Below are positions 1 to 10,215 of a stretch of DNA of 25,999 nucleotides, one piece after another. The notes beneath the pieces are model-generated. The model was not told where the DNA came from and searched no databases. It saw only the letters and a program-made list of their open reading frames with translations. Each line of letters starts with the position of its first letter. The first letter of the stretch is position 1. The stretch spans positions 1-25,999 of the forward strand of contig NZ_QSDY01000026.1 of NCBI RefSeq assembly GCF_003463825.1, read 5' to 3'. Origin of the DNA: Veillonella sp. AM51-8BH (GTDB lineage Bacteria; Bacillota; Negativicutes; Veillonellales; Veillonellaceae). Both the position numbers and the translations under genes were made by a program.

Positions 1-121
1 GATTATATTAATTTTAATGACTTACTTATCAAAATTTTTAATTAATTGATTTTTTGTATAACGTTATGTGTTTTAGTCATAGTTAACATCTTTTGATTTA
101 TAGTAATTTTAAAAAAAACGC

Positions 122-150
122 TTGCTTTTATAATTAATCTAACATATAAT
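122..150 (+). promoter_or_regulatory. Promoter of the tRNA cluster
   Basis: A -35 box TTGCTT (122-127) and a perfect -10 box TATAAT (145-150) are separated by 17 bp. Transcription would start near 157, a few bases before tRNA-Asn at 165. Nothing else lies between this promoter and the three tRNA genes, so they are probably one transcript ending at the terminator at 402-433. Confidence 0.8.
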
Positions 151-164
151 AACAATCGTACCAT

Positions 165-240
165 TCCTCGATAGCTCAGTTGGTAGAGCAATCGGCTGTT
201 AACCGATCGGTCGTAGGTTCGAGTCCTACTCGAGGAGCCA
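165..240 (+). tRNA. tRNA-Asn (anticodon GTT)
   Basis: A complete 76-base cloverleaf. The acceptor stem TCCTCGA (165-171) pairs with TCGAGGA (230-236). The anticodon stem ATCGG/CCGAT flanks the loop CTGTTAA, with GTT at 198-200. The T arm carries TTCGAGT. The discriminator base is G and CCA is encoded at 238-240. First gene of a three-tRNA cluster. Confidence 0.97.
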
Positions 241-244
241 TTCT

Positions 245-318
245 GGCCCGTTGGTCAAGCGGTAAGACACCGCCCTTTCACGGCGGTATCCCGGGTTCGA
301 TTCCCGGACGGGTCACCA
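245..318 (+). tRNA. tRNA-Glu (anticodon TTC)
   Basis: A complete cloverleaf. The acceptor stem GGCCCGT (245-251) pairs with ACGGGTC (308-314), with one G-T pair. The anticodon stem CCGCC/GGCGG encloses CTTTCAC with TTC at 277-279. The T loop is TTCGATT, and CCA is encoded at 316-318. The D loop is short (AGCGGTAAG type), which is within normal variation. It lies 4 bases after tRNA-Asn, consistent with one precursor transcript. Confidence 0.97.
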
Positions 319-321
319 TAT

Positions 322-396
<75 letters not shown>

Positions 397-401
397 GACC
401 T

Positions 402-433
402 AGAAGCAAGCATAAAGCTTGCTTCTTTTTTTT
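402..433 (+). terminator. Intrinsic terminator of the tRNA cluster
   Basis: A perfect 10-bp stem AGAAGCAAGC (402-411) / GCTTGCTTCT (417-426) with an ATAAA loop is followed by a run of T. It ends the tRNA transcript six bases after the tRNA-Val CCA end. Confidence 0.9.
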
Positions 434-449
434 GTATATGTGATATAAT
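419..449 (+). promoter_or_regulatory. Extended -10 promoter for the exported protein gene at 504
   Basis: TGATATAAT at 441-449 is an extended -10 element (TGn plus TATAAT at 444-449). A TTGCTT at 419-424 could act as -35 but with 19-bp spacing, and it lies in the 3' arm of the tRNA terminator. It would give a leader of about 45 bases carrying the ribosome site AGAGGAGGA. Confidence 0.5.
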
Positions 450-503
450 AATACCAGTTGTTTTGTTTGTGAATTTTAAAGAGTCTTATTTAGAGGAGGA
501 ACT

Positions 504-1412
504 ATGTTTCATACATTCGGACGCTATAAACGTTCGCTACTTACAGTACTAGGTGTACTATTGGCATCTACACTCGCTACAGCAAGTGCTGCCACTATTA
601 ATATGAGCCAGTTAACATCAAATACCGCTCAACCGGTAGTCATTAACTCTATGCCATCCAATATAGATACGACTACCCCTACATTACAAGCCGATAATAA
701 TGGTCAACCTATTTTGAAGGTTGCAAATACACCTGTTTCAACTCCAATTGTTGGAACACCTGAAAAAGCGACTATCAATAATTCTAATTCTAATTATGAT
801 GGTCACTTAGATAATTTCCCTAGTCGCAAAGTTACAATTGTTGTACCTGCAAAATTGCGCAACGAAAACACAGCCCAATTAGGTCGTTACATGACAGACC
901 GTCTATCTAATACGCTTAAGTATCCATACTATGATACAGCAATCGTAAGTACTAATACGCCAACAGCTGAAATTAGAGCTGTTGACCTTGCACAAATTGC
1001 AGCTGCACAAAATTCTGAAATCGTTATTATGCCTGTACCATTACAAGACGTATATGTACAAATCAATGGTGTTAATAGCCCATATGCATATAATAATGAT
1101 GATCGTGAAATGTACATCGCCGCAAAGGTAAATGCACTTTTATATTATTACGATGTAAACGATCAAGTAATTCACACTGTACGCAGTGGATTCAATCAAA
1201 CTGATGATTCCTTAACAATGCCAACACATAAGGCTGTATGGAACAAAGTTATGACTGTATTACTTGATAAATTACCATACAAACGTATTCCAACAGACCG
1301 CGACCGCTATCAAGCACCTGGTATTAACTCTGAATCTCCAGTAGTACTTGATTTCCAAGTAGAACAACCTAAGAATACAGCGTATTCCTTAAAAGGTGTT
1401 AGCGTATTATAA
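504..1412 (+). CDS. Exported protein of unknown function
   Basis: I do not recognise this 302-residue protein. The N-terminus has a basic start (residues 1-10, ending YKR), a hydrophobic core (about 12-24) and an AxA-type site near residues 27-29 (ASA before ATINM), so it is likely secreted through Sec. No lipobox cysteine is present. Residues 30-85 are rich in Asn, Thr, Ser and Pro and look unstructured. The rest looks like a folded domain with alternating strands (for example VTIVVPAKLRN and SEIVIMPVPLQDVYV) and no cysteines. The ATG at 504 follows AGAGGAGGA at good spacing. It stands alone between the tRNA terminator and its own terminator at 1421-1456. A periplasmic or envelope role is only inference from the signal peptide. 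Confidence 0.85.
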   Translation: MFHTFGRYKRSLLTVLGVLLASTLATASAATINMSQLTSNTAQPVVINSMPSNIDTTTPTLQADNNGQPILKVANTPVSTPIVGTPEKATINNSNSNYDGHLDNFPSRKVTIVVPAKLRNENTAQLGRYMTDRLSNTLKYPYYDTAIVSTNTPTAEIRAVDLAQIAAAQNSEIVIMPVPLQDVYVQINGVNSPYAYNNDDREMYIAAKVNALLYYYDVNDQVIHTVRSGFNQTDDSLTMPTHKAVWNKVMTVLLDKLPYKRIPTDRDRYQAPGINSESPVVLDFQVEQPKNTAYSLKGVSVL

Positions 1413-1420
1413 GAGACACT

Positions 1421-1456
1421 AAAAAGACCGTTAAGCAATTGCTTAACGGTCTTTTT
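1421..1456. terminator. Bidirectional intrinsic terminator between two convergent genes
   Basis: A perfect 16-bp inverted repeat (1421-1436 and 1441-1456) with an AATT loop. Five A at one end and five T at the other let it terminate both the plus gene ending at 1412 and the minus gene ending at 1483. Confidence 0.92.
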
Positions 1457-1482
1457 GTATTCACCTATTAACGATACATAAC

Positions 1483-1839
1483 TTAGTGAATCAAGCCGAT
1501 TAATCTAAGTTGATGCTCTGTAAAACCAGCATTTCTTAAAAGTGCAGTAAATGAACTACGGAAGGAATCAGATAAATCGCTTACGTAATAAATTGAATCA
1601 TCATCTTTTGCACTTGCTGTACTTGTATTAGTAGTCGCAGCATATTTAGCATTATCAGCTTCATTTTGTTTAACCATGTTAGCTCTAAAAGCATCATTTG
1701 TAGGAGTTTCTACTGGTGGACGAACCGAGTCAGTATATTTATAACCATAAGATGCGTCTACATGTGTTCCTAGTGTAGATGCACCAAAACAGCATGCTAA
1801 TACAGCAAAAGCAATGAAAGATTTTTTTGATACGTTCAT
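1483..1839 (-). CDS. Small exported protein of unknown function
   Basis: A 118-residue protein I cannot assign. It begins with a clear signal peptide: a basic start (MNVSKK), a hydrophobic stretch (about residues 7-24) and a plausible cleavage site near THVDA (25-29). The mature part is short, polar, and rich in Asn, Ala, Ser and Tyr. The ATG follows a GGAGG box seven bases upstream. The gene is convergent with the exported protein at 504-1412 and shares its terminator. Cys16 and Cys17 sit inside the hydrophobic segment without a convincing lipobox, so I do not call it a lipoprotein. Confidence 0.75.
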   Translation of the reverse strand: MNVSKKSFIAFAVLACCFGASTLGTHVDASYGYKYTDSVRPPVETPTNDAFRANMVKQNEADNAKYAATTNTSTASAKDDDSIYYVSDLSDSFRSSFTALLRNAGFTEHQLRLIGLIH

Positions 1840-1892
1840 TAGAAAACCTCCAAATTAACACAATAAGTCATTAAATTTAAATGACAAATTTT

Positions 1893-1898
1893 AGTATA
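1893..1898 (-). promoter_or_regulatory. Possible -10 box for the small exported protein
   Basis: On the minus strand TATACT lies about 55 bases before the start codon at 1839. No convincing -35 is visible. Just downstream (1867-1885) lie 6-bp arms GTCATT/AATGAC around a 7-base AT centre, which could be an operator, but AT-rich DNA produces such dyads easily. Confidence 0.3.
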
Positions 1899-1953
1899 AG
1901 TAGATGACCTTAATGTTAGATGAGTGTTTCCTATAAACAAAATGAAATTCTAT

Positions 1954-1986
1954 AGAAAAAGGCTAGCCTATGGCTAGCCTTTTTCT
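1954..1986 (-). terminator. Terminator of the ATP synthase operon
   Basis: A perfect 15-bp inverted repeat (1954-1968 and 1972-1986) with a 3-base TAT loop lies immediately after the atpC stop codon (1987-1989). On the minus strand the stem ends in a T tract, so it closes the long minus-strand operon. Confidence 0.92.
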
Positions 1987-2394
1987 TTATAGTTGTTTAG
2001 TTACATGCAAGCGCAATAATGCACGTTTTAATGCAGCTTCTGCTCTTTCTACATCAATATCAGGTGTAGGATTGGATAACCGACCTTCTGCACGTTCTTT
2101 AGCTCGACGAGCACGCTCCACATCAATAGATGATGGATCTTGGCAGTCTGGAGTTACAATACTCACCTTATTATGTTCGATTTCACAGAAACCACCAAAT
2201 ACTGCAAGTTCACGAGATGTTCCATCTGGTTGATCTATGCGTAATGGCGCTAAATCTAATGCAATAATCATAGGTGCATGATTTGGCAAAATACCAAATT
2301 GACCATCGATAGCTTTACCTACAAAGAATGTAGACTTACCTTCAAAGACAATCGCATCAGGTGTAATGATTTGTAGGGTCATAGGTTCCGCCAT
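1987..2394 (-). CDS. atpC: ATP synthase F1 subunit epsilon
   Basis: Central-stalk subunit that couples c-ring rotation to the F1 catalytic head and can inhibit ATP hydrolysis. The 135 residues have the family layout. The N-terminal beta-sandwich (about 1-85) carries LQIITPDAIVFEG and the typical GQFGILPNHAPMI segment. The C-terminal helical hairpin (about 88-135) is rich in Glu, Arg and Ala. It is the last gene of the operon, 3 bases after atpD. The start at 2394 is preceded by GGGGGA about 8 bases upstream. An in-frame ATG four codons later has a poorer ribosome site, so the longer form is preferred. Confidence 0.96.
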   Translation of the reverse strand: MAEPMTLQIITPDAIVFEGKSTFFVGKAIDGQFGILPNHAPMIIALDLAPLRIDQPDGTSRELAVFGGFCEIEHNKVSIVTPDCQDPSSIDVERARRAKERAEGRLSNPTPDIDVERAEAALKRALLRLHVTKQL

Positions 2395-2397
2395 GGA

Positions 2398-3840
<1,443 letters not shown>

Positions 3841-4695
3841 TTATTGCAAGGCATTAGCGCCACCAACGATTTCAGAAATTTCGTTTGTAATGCTAGATTG
3901 ACGTAACTTGTTATATTCAAGACCTAAGGAATCAATGAGTTCCCCTGCATTATCTGTAGCAGATGTCATAGCTGTCATACGAGCACCTAATTCACTTGCT
4001 GCAGATTGCAACAATCCATTATAAACAGTAATTTCTAAATATTTTGGTAGCAACGCCTCCAAGACAGATACAGCAGATGGCATGAAATCATACTCTTCGC
4101 CCTTTACCTCATCTTGTGGTTGCTCTATCGGCAACAAGCGCTCAGCCTGTGCAATTTGCGTCATAGAATTTACAAAACGTGTATAGATCATGATGACTTC
4201 GTCAACTTCATGACGTTCGTATAGTGAAAGTGCTTCATGCATAATGGCACGAGCATGTTCATAAGAAGGTTTATCAGAGAAGCCTGCATAGGACTTATCG
4301 ATATGAATTCCTCTAGATTTCATGCTGTCTCTAGGCTTTTTACCTGCCGTGATAACACGGTATGTATCGGAAGATTTACCATGCAATTGTTCCATAGCAA
4401 ACTTCAACACATTAGACGAGAATGCCCCTGCAAGGCCCTTATCGGCACCTACTACGATATAGCATGTGCGTTCTATAGGGCGTACCTCTAACAAAGGACT
4501 GCTAAAGCCTTCTAAATCACTATTAGATATATGACGCAAGATTTGCCCAATCTTCTCTGCGTAAGGACGAGTAGCTTCCGCTTTAGTTTGCGCCTTACGA
4601 AGACGAGCAGAGGCTACCATCTTCATCGCTTTAGTAATTTGTTGCGTATTGGTAACACTTTTTATGCGTTTTCGCAAATCTTGTGCACTAGCCAT
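3841..4695 (-). CDS. atpG: ATP synthase F1 subunit gamma
   Basis: The rotating shaft of F1, linking the c-ring to the alpha/beta hexamer. The 284 residues match the family. The N-terminal helix ASAQDLRKRIKSVTNTQQIT and KAMKMVASARLRKAQ form one half of the central coiled coil, a Rossmann-like middle domain contains GADKGLAGAFSSN, and the C-terminal helix with GARMTAMTSATDNAGE ends the protein. The start is supported by AAGGAGG overlapping the end of atpA, 3 bases away, so translation is probably coupled. Confidence 0.97.
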   Translation of the reverse strand: MASAQDLRKRIKSVTNTQQITKAMKMVASARLRKAQTKAEATRPYAEKIGQILRHISNSDLEGFSSPLLEVRPIERTCYIVVGADKGLAGAFSSNVLKFAMEQLHGKSSDTYRVITAGKKPRDSMKSRGIHIDKSYAGFSDKPSYEHARAIMHEALSLYERHEVDEVIMIYTRFVNSMTQIAQAERLLPIEQPQDEVKGEEYDFMPSAVSVLEALLPKYLEITVYNGLLQSAASELGARMTAMTSATDNAGELIDSLGLEYNKLRQSSITNEISEIVGGANALQ

Positions 4696-4698
4696 ACA

Positions 4699-6237
4699 TT
4701 ACGCCTCCTTACGAGACACTAATGTATGCGTAGAACCAAATGCTTCTACACATTCTGGGATTGCTTGTTTCAATAGATTTTCAGTATCTTCGTCAATTTT
4801 CTTAGACGTTTCAATATTTGTGATGATTTCAGGATAGTTAGCTTTTATATAACGTAAAAGTTCAGCTTCAAACGCTAAAATATCATCTACTTGAATATTT
4901 GCTAAATACCCTTTTGTACCAGCGTAAAGATTAATAACCATTTCCGCTACGCTCATAGGTTCATATTGACCTTGTTTTAACATTTCAGTCAAACGTTCAC
5001 CACGGTCTAATTGTGCTTTAGTAGCCGCATCAAGATCGGAACCGAACTGAGCGAAGGCGGCTAACTCACGATATTGAGCAAGGTCCAAACGCAATTGGCC
5101 TGCTACTTGTTTCATCGCTTTAGTTTGCGCACTACCACCTACACGGGATACGGACAAACCTACATCAACCGCTGGGCGGATGCCAGAGTAGAACATATCT
5201 GTACCCAAGAAAATTTGACCATCAGTAATGGAAATTACGTTTGTTGGGATGTATGCAGATACGTCACCGGCTTGTGTTTCAATGATTGGCAACGCAGTAA
5301 TGGAACCACCACCAAGTTCTGGTGAAAGTTTCGCAGCACGTTCTAATAGACGGCTGTGTAAGTAGAATACGTCGCCTGGATACGCTTCACGCCCTGGTGG
5401 ACGACGTAATAATAAAGACATAGCACGGTAAGCAGCCGCTTGCTTAGTTAAGTCATCATATACACAAAGTACATGTTTGCCTTTGTACATGAAGTATTCA
5501 CCCATAGCAACACCTGCGTACGGAGCGATGTATTGTAGTGGAGCCCCTGTAGAAGCACTAGCAGAAACAACGATTGTATACTCCAACGCACCTGTTTCTT
5601 CCAATTTTTGTACTACACGAGCTACGGTAGATTCTTTTTGACCAATTGCTACATAGATACAAATTACATCTTTACCTTTTTGATTGATAATTGTATCAAG
5701 AGCAATTGCAGTTTTACCTGTACCACGGTCACCAATGATAAGCTCACGTTGGCCACGGCCAATTGGCACCATCGCATCGATAGCTTTCAAACCTGTTTGC
5801 AATGGTTCGTTTACAGATTGACGATCCGCAATACCAGGCGCTGGATGTTCTACAGGACGACGTTCAGTCGCTTGAATAGCACCCTTGCCATCGATAGGTT
5901 GCCCCAATGGATTTACTACACGACCAATAAGAGCATCACCTACTGGTACGTCCATAATTTTGCCAGTACGGCGTACTTCATCGCCTTCTTTAATCAAGAA
6001 GTCGTCACCTAATAGTACGGCACCAACATTATCTAATTCTAAGTTCAAAACCAAGCCATATACGCCGTGTGGTAACTCTAACAACTCACCAGCCATGGCT
6101 CTTTCAAGACCATAAATATGGGCGATGCCATCCCCTACGTCAAGAACAGTACCCACGTCATCGACATTGAGGTCAACATCATAGTCCTGAATCTGCTGTT
6201 TAATTATAGCAGTGATTTCTTCAGGCTTCATTTTCAT
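4699..6237 (-). CDS. atpA: ATP synthase F1 subunit alpha
   Basis: Non-catalytic nucleotide-binding subunit of the F1 hexamer. The 512 residues are full length. There is an N-terminal beta-barrel (about 25-95), the P-loop GDRGTGKT at 169-176, the [11 protein letters not shown] segment, and the alpha-subunit signature [17 protein letters not shown] carrying the arginine finger. The ATG at 6237 is followed by a second ATG two codons later; both are compatible with the upstream GGGGTGAATGGG. The gene lies 16 bases after atpH. Confidence 0.98.
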   Translation of the reverse strand: MKMKPEEITAIIKQQIQDYDVDLNVDDVGTVLDVGDGIAHIYGLERAMAGELLELPHGVYGLVLNLELDNVGAVLLGDDFLIKEGDEVRRTGKIMDVPVGDALIGRVVNPLGQPIDGKGAIQATERRPVEHPAPGIADRQSVNEPLQTGLKAIDAMVPIGRGQRELIIGDRGTGKTAIALDTIINQKGKDVICIYVAIGQKESTVARVVQKLEETGALEYTIVVSASASTGAPLQYIAPYAGVAMGEYFMYKGKHVLCVYDDLTKQAAAYRAMSLLLRRPPGREAYPGDVFYLHSRLLERAAKLSPELGGGSITALPIIETQAGDVSAYIPTNVISITDGQIFLGTDMFYSGIRPAVDVGLSVSRVGGSAQTKAMKQVAGQLRLDLAQYRELAAFAQFGSDLDAATKAQLDRGERLTEMLKQGQYEPMSVAEMVINLYAGTKGYLANIQVDDILAFEAELLRYIKANYPEIITNIETSKKIDEDTENLLKQAIPECVEAFGSTHTLVSRKEA

Positions 6238-6253
6238 ATATACCCATTCACCC

Positions 6254-6805
6254 CTATCTAATAGAGTTCGTTCTTAATAAAGATTTTTCTAATTCCTCTA
6301 AACGGCGAGCTACAGAGCCATCGATGCGTTTATCCCCTACTTGGATAACGATACCACCCATAATGGATGGATCTTGACGCACGGATAAGATGACATCTTT
6401 TCCTGTTGCTTCTCTTAGTTTAGCTTGTACAGATGCTTCTACATCAGCTGTAATTGGTTCAGCTACTGTTACAGTAGCTTCCAAAATACCACGTGCTGCA
6501 CGTGATTTCTTAATAAACGCTTCGATAGCCGATGCTATATAGCGATAACGACCGCGCTTAATCATCACATAAATAAAGTGTAGAGCAACTTTATCGATAC
6601 TAGAGTCAAAAATTTTACTAATAAGCTTAATCTTTGCATCTTCTGTAACGATTGGATTCTCTAGAAATGAACGCAACTCAGGTTGATCAACCATTACGGA
6701 TGCTACATAACCTAATTGCTCCTCCATGAGTTCCAACTTATTTTGTTCTTGAGCTAATTCAAACATAGCCGAACTATATTTATCTGCTACAATTTCTATG
6801 CTCAT
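6254..6805 (-). CDS. atpH: ATP synthase F1 subunit delta
   Basis: Peripheral-stalk subunit that joins the b dimer to the top of F1. The 183 residues have the family pattern. The N-terminal helical domain begins [15 protein letters not shown]. The C-terminal region ends in [19 protein letters not shown], the conserved delta-subunit tail motif, followed by [13 protein letters not shown]. It starts 4 bases after the atpF stop with only a weak ribosome site, which suggests translational coupling to atpF. Confidence 0.96.
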   Translation of the reverse strand: MSIEIVADKYSSAMFELAQEQNKLELMEEQLGYVASVMVDQPELRSFLENPIVTEDAKIKLISKIFDSSIDKVALHFIYVMIKRGRYRYIASAIEAFIKKSRAARGILEATVTVAEPITADVEASVQAKLREATGKDVILSVRQDPSIMGGIVIQVGDKRIDGSVARRLEELEKSLLRTNSIR

Positions 6806-6809
6806 CGTA

Positions 6810-7307
6810 TCACAACCCTATCGTTTTACTATCAAGTTGACGAATAGCGTCTTCGATCAATTTTGTATTAGTTTCGCTGTTCATATCTTTAGCAACAACT
6901 TTACCAGCCATAGCTACAGACAAAGAAACAACTTCATTGCGTAAACTATTCATAGCACGATCACGTTCGATTGCAATATCTTGGCGAGCACGATTTTTTT
7001 CTTGTTCAATTTGTTCGCGTGCTGTCGCTAATTGTTCGCGTGTTGTATTTTCTGCTTCTTGAACTGCTTTTTCAACAATTTGTTGTGCTTCTTGACGTGC
7101 TTTAGCAATTTGAGCAGCATAATCAGCTTTAAAGCCCTCTGCCTCTACACGAGCTTTTTCTGCAGCTTCTAAGTCTTTAGCAATTCGTTCTTTACGTTCT
7201 GTCATCATAGCCAATAATGGTTTATATGCAAAACGAGCTAATAGCCAAACTAATATAAAAAAGTTCAACATTTGAGCAAGAATCGTTCCAAGGCTTAAGT
7301 CAACCAA
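6810..7307 (-). CDS. atpF: ATP synthase Fo subunit b
   Basis: Membrane-anchored peripheral-stalk subunit. The 165 residues start with one transmembrane helix (about 8-28) followed by a long charged coiled coil rich in Lys, Glu, Ala and Arg (about 38-140), the classic b layout. The start codon is TTG (7305-7307), seven bases after a strong GGAGG; no ATG is available in this position. It is 18 bases downstream of atpE. Confidence 0.96.
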   Translation of the reverse strand: MVDLSLGTILAQMLNFFILVWLLARFAYKPLLAMMTERKERIAKDLEAAEKARVEAEGFKADYAAQIAKARQEAQQIVEKAVQEAENTTREQLATAREQIEQEKNRARQDIAIERDRAMNSLRNEVVSLSVAMAGKVVAKDMNSETNTKLIEDAIRQLDSKTIGL

Positions 7308-7325
7308 GGTTATTCCTCCTCGTTA

Positions 7326-8272
<947 letters not shown>

Positions 8273-8341
8273 AATAAAAAACTAATATACTTACAATAAA
8301 TATAAATAATATATATATGTATCATCATACATCGTTATAGA

Positions 8342-8370
8342 TATATAATCAACACTTGAAAGGTAAACAA
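8342..8370 (-). promoter_or_regulatory. Possible internal promoter before atpB
   Basis: On the minus strand TTGTTT (8365-8370) and TATATA (8342-8347) are 17 bp apart, in a 170-base AT-rich gap between atpI and atpB. The gap is large for this otherwise tightly packed operon, so a second promoter for the structural atp genes is plausible. A 12-bp perfect palindrome ATAATGCATTAT lies upstream at 8398-8409. Confidence 0.4.
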
Positions 8371-8442
8371 TTCTAATTTCTCATGAATGTATTGTGTATA
8401 ATGCATTATTGGAATATATCTATAATTTAACACATCATAAGA

Positions 8443-8811
8443 TTAGAAATGTCGACTAAGCCACCAGTAAACAACATATAATGCGGGCTGAATAAGTGCG
8501 ACACCAACAAACATGCTAATAGCCTCTATGCCAGGAATCTTTAATCCTAAGACTACTAAGGAACCTACTAACATAAGACGCCATATCATCTGTCTGCGAG
8601 CTTTACGAACGGCTTTGTAAGGATCTCCTGATACAATGGATTGACCATGCAAAGCTAAACTTAGCAAGTAGAGTACCATTATAAAAATCCCCCAAAACCA
8701 TCCCCATAGATACTGTTCTAGGCCACATAAAACTTGTATTATACCGCCTAAAAAGGCAATAAAAAAACAAGTTAGTAGCACACGCACTATGAATTTAATA
8801 TATTGATTCAT
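8443..8811 (-). CDS. atpI: ATP synthase protein I
   Basis: A 122-residue membrane protein of the ATP-synt_I type, with four predicted transmembrane segments (about 8-28, 33-53, 74-92 and 98-117) and a basic cytoplasmic loop KAVRKARRQ in the middle. Family members sit at the head of atp operons and assist c-ring assembly or Mg2+ supply. The assignment rests mostly on position and topology, because this family is poorly conserved. The start is supported by GAGGT six bases upstream. It lies between atpZ and atpB. Confidence 0.8.
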   Translation of the reverse strand: MNQYIKFIVRVLLTCFFIAFLGGIIQVLCGLEQYLWGWFWGIFIMVLYLLSLALHGQSIVSGDPYKAVRKARRQMIWRLMLVGSLVVLGLKIPGIEAISMFVGVALIQPALYVVYWWLSRHF

Positions 8812-8821
8812 ATATACCTCA

Positions 8822-9016
8822 CTACTTAACTTGTTTATATAACATATAAAAACCTGTTATAGCTCCAATAAGACCAAATACAATCATACATAATGGTTCA
8901 GTTCTAAACCAACCATCCAGTGTATATCCAATCCAAATGAAACCACCTATACAGAAAACGAGTGTGAGCCCCGCCGATGTTGCCATGGCGAGGGCTTTCA
9001 CAAGGTCCTTATCCAT
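8822..9016 (-). CDS. atpZ: AtpZ/AtpI-family small membrane protein
   Basis: A 64-residue protein with two transmembrane helices and the family pattern GYTLDGWFRTEP followed by a glycine-rich helix GLIGAITGFYMLYKQ. AtpZ proteins precede atpI in many Bacillota and are proposed to help ion supply or assembly. The ATG at 9014-9016 begins one base after the stop of the epimerase gene (TAATATG) and has no ribosome site of its own, so translation is probably coupled. A longer reading from a TTG at 9028 would overlap the epimerase and is less likely. Confidence 0.82.
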   Translation of the reverse strand: MDKDLVKALAMATSAGLTLVFCIGGFIWIGYTLDGWFRTEPLCMIVFGLIGAITGFYMLYKQVK

Positions 9017-9017
9017 A

Positions 9018-10160
9018 TTATTTACCAAAACGTTCAGGACGATTAGGATCGCCTAAAAATTCATGGCGCAACGCTTGGATGATGCGTTCAGATGCTTTGC
9101 CGTCACCATATGGGTTAACGGAATTAGACATCAATTTATAAGCCTCTGCATTGCTCAACAATTCATGAGCTGCTGCATGTACAGCGTCTTTGTCAGTACC
9201 TACAAGGCGCACAGTACCAGCTTCAACAGCTTCTGGGCGTTCTGTAGTATCACGCAATACGAGAACTGGTTTACCAAGAGCTGGTGCTTCCTCTTGAATC
9301 CCACCAGAATCAGTAAGAATCAAATAGGATTTAGCCATCAAATTAGCAAATGGTTCGTAATCAAGCGGGTCAATTAATGTAACACGTTCTACAGAACCGA
9401 GTTCTTCTTGTACAACTTGGCGAACTTTAGGATTCTTATGTACAGGGAATACCACTTGAATATCTTTAAATTCATCAAGCAAATCGCGAATAGCTTGGTA
9501 TACATGGCGCATAGGCTCACCCAAGTTTTCACGGCGATGTGTAGTAACAAGCACTGTACGTTTTTCAGGATCTAATGCATTGATAGCAGCATCATCAAAC
9601 ACATAATTTTCTTGTACTGTTGTATCAAGGGCATCAATAACCGTATTGCCTGTTACATACAAATGGTCTGTATTTATATTTTCTTTTTTAAGATTACTTT
9701 CAGAACTAGCTGTTGGTGCAAAATGATATGTCGCAATAGAACCAGTCAACTTGCGGTTCATCTCTTCTGGGAATGGAGAGTAAATATCACCAGTGCGAAG
9801 GCCTGCTTCTACATGGCCTACAGGAATTTCTTGATAGAAGGACGCCAAAGCACCTGCAAAGGTAGTTGTAGTATCACCATGTACAAGAACCACATCAGGT
9901 TTAGCTTCTTCTAATACATCTTTAAGGCCCATCAATGCACGGTTTGTTACATCGTACAATGTTTGACCTTGGCTCATAATATTCAAGTCGTAATCAGGGG
10001 TAATATTAAACAAGTTTAGTACTTGATCGAGCATATCGCGATGTTGTGCCGTAACGGTTACAATCGGTTCCATATCCGGTGCTGCTTCTAATGCTTTTAC
10101 AAGAGGAGCCATCTTGATAGCCTCAGGTCTTGTACCAAAGATTGTCATAACTTTTAACAT
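9018..10160 (-). CDS. wecB: UDP-N-acetylglucosamine 2-epimerase (non-hydrolysing)
   Basis: Converts UDP-GlcNAc to UDP-ManNAc for wall or surface polysaccharide synthesis (also called MnaA). The 380-residue protein begins [19 protein letters not shown], which holds the family N-terminal motif. [26 protein letters not shown] and [19 protein letters not shown] are the typical UDP-binding and catalytic segments. The start at 10160 is fixed by GGAGG five bases upstream; a longer reading to 10211 would run through a terminator hairpin. It lies just after the TagO/WecA-type gene, which would make the lipid carrier that receives the sugars, and 1 base before atpZ. Confidence 0.95.
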   Translation of the reverse strand: MLKVMTIFGTRPEAIKMAPLVKALEAAPDMEPIVTVTAQHRDMLDQVLNLFNITPDYDLNIMSQGQTLYDVTNRALMGLKDVLEEAKPDVVLVHGDTTTTFAGALASFYQEIPVGHVEAGLRTGDIYSPFPEEMNRKLTGSIATYHFAPTASSESNLKKENINTDHLYVTGNTVIDALDTTVQENYVFDDAAINALDPEKRTVLVTTHRRENLGEPMRHVYQAIRDLLDEFKDIQVVFPVHKNPKVRQVVQEELGSVERVTLIDPLDYEPFANLMAKSYLILTDSGGIQEEAPALGKPVLVLRDTTERPEAVEAGTVRLVGTDKDAVHAAAHELLSNAEAYKLMSNSVNPYGDGKASERIIQALRHEFLGDPNRPERFGK

Positions 10161-10185
10161 AGTTGCCTCCAACATAGTAGGATAG

Positions 10186-10210
10186 AAAAAATGGGGCGCC
10201 AAGCGCCCCA
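10186..10210 (-). terminator. Intrinsic terminator between the transferase and epimerase genes
   Basis: On the minus strand a perfect 8-bp GC-rich stem, TGGGGCGC (10203-10210) with GCGCCCCA (10192-10199), and a 3-base TTG loop is followed at once by six T. It is a textbook intrinsic terminator or attenuator only about 25 bases upstream of the wecB start codon. Confidence 0.85.
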
Positions 10211-10215
10211 CATGG

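Noticed and set aside
1867..1885. Dyad GTCATT/AATGAC upstream of the small exported protein
   Set aside because: Arms are only six bases in very AT-rich DNA and no known operator matches, so it is noted only in the promoter entry.
5608..6012. A 134-codon plus-strand frame opposite atpA (and similar frames opposite other atp genes)
   Set aside because: It is the antisense of a strongly conserved gene, with no ribosome site and no recognisable protein; such frames arise from codon bias.
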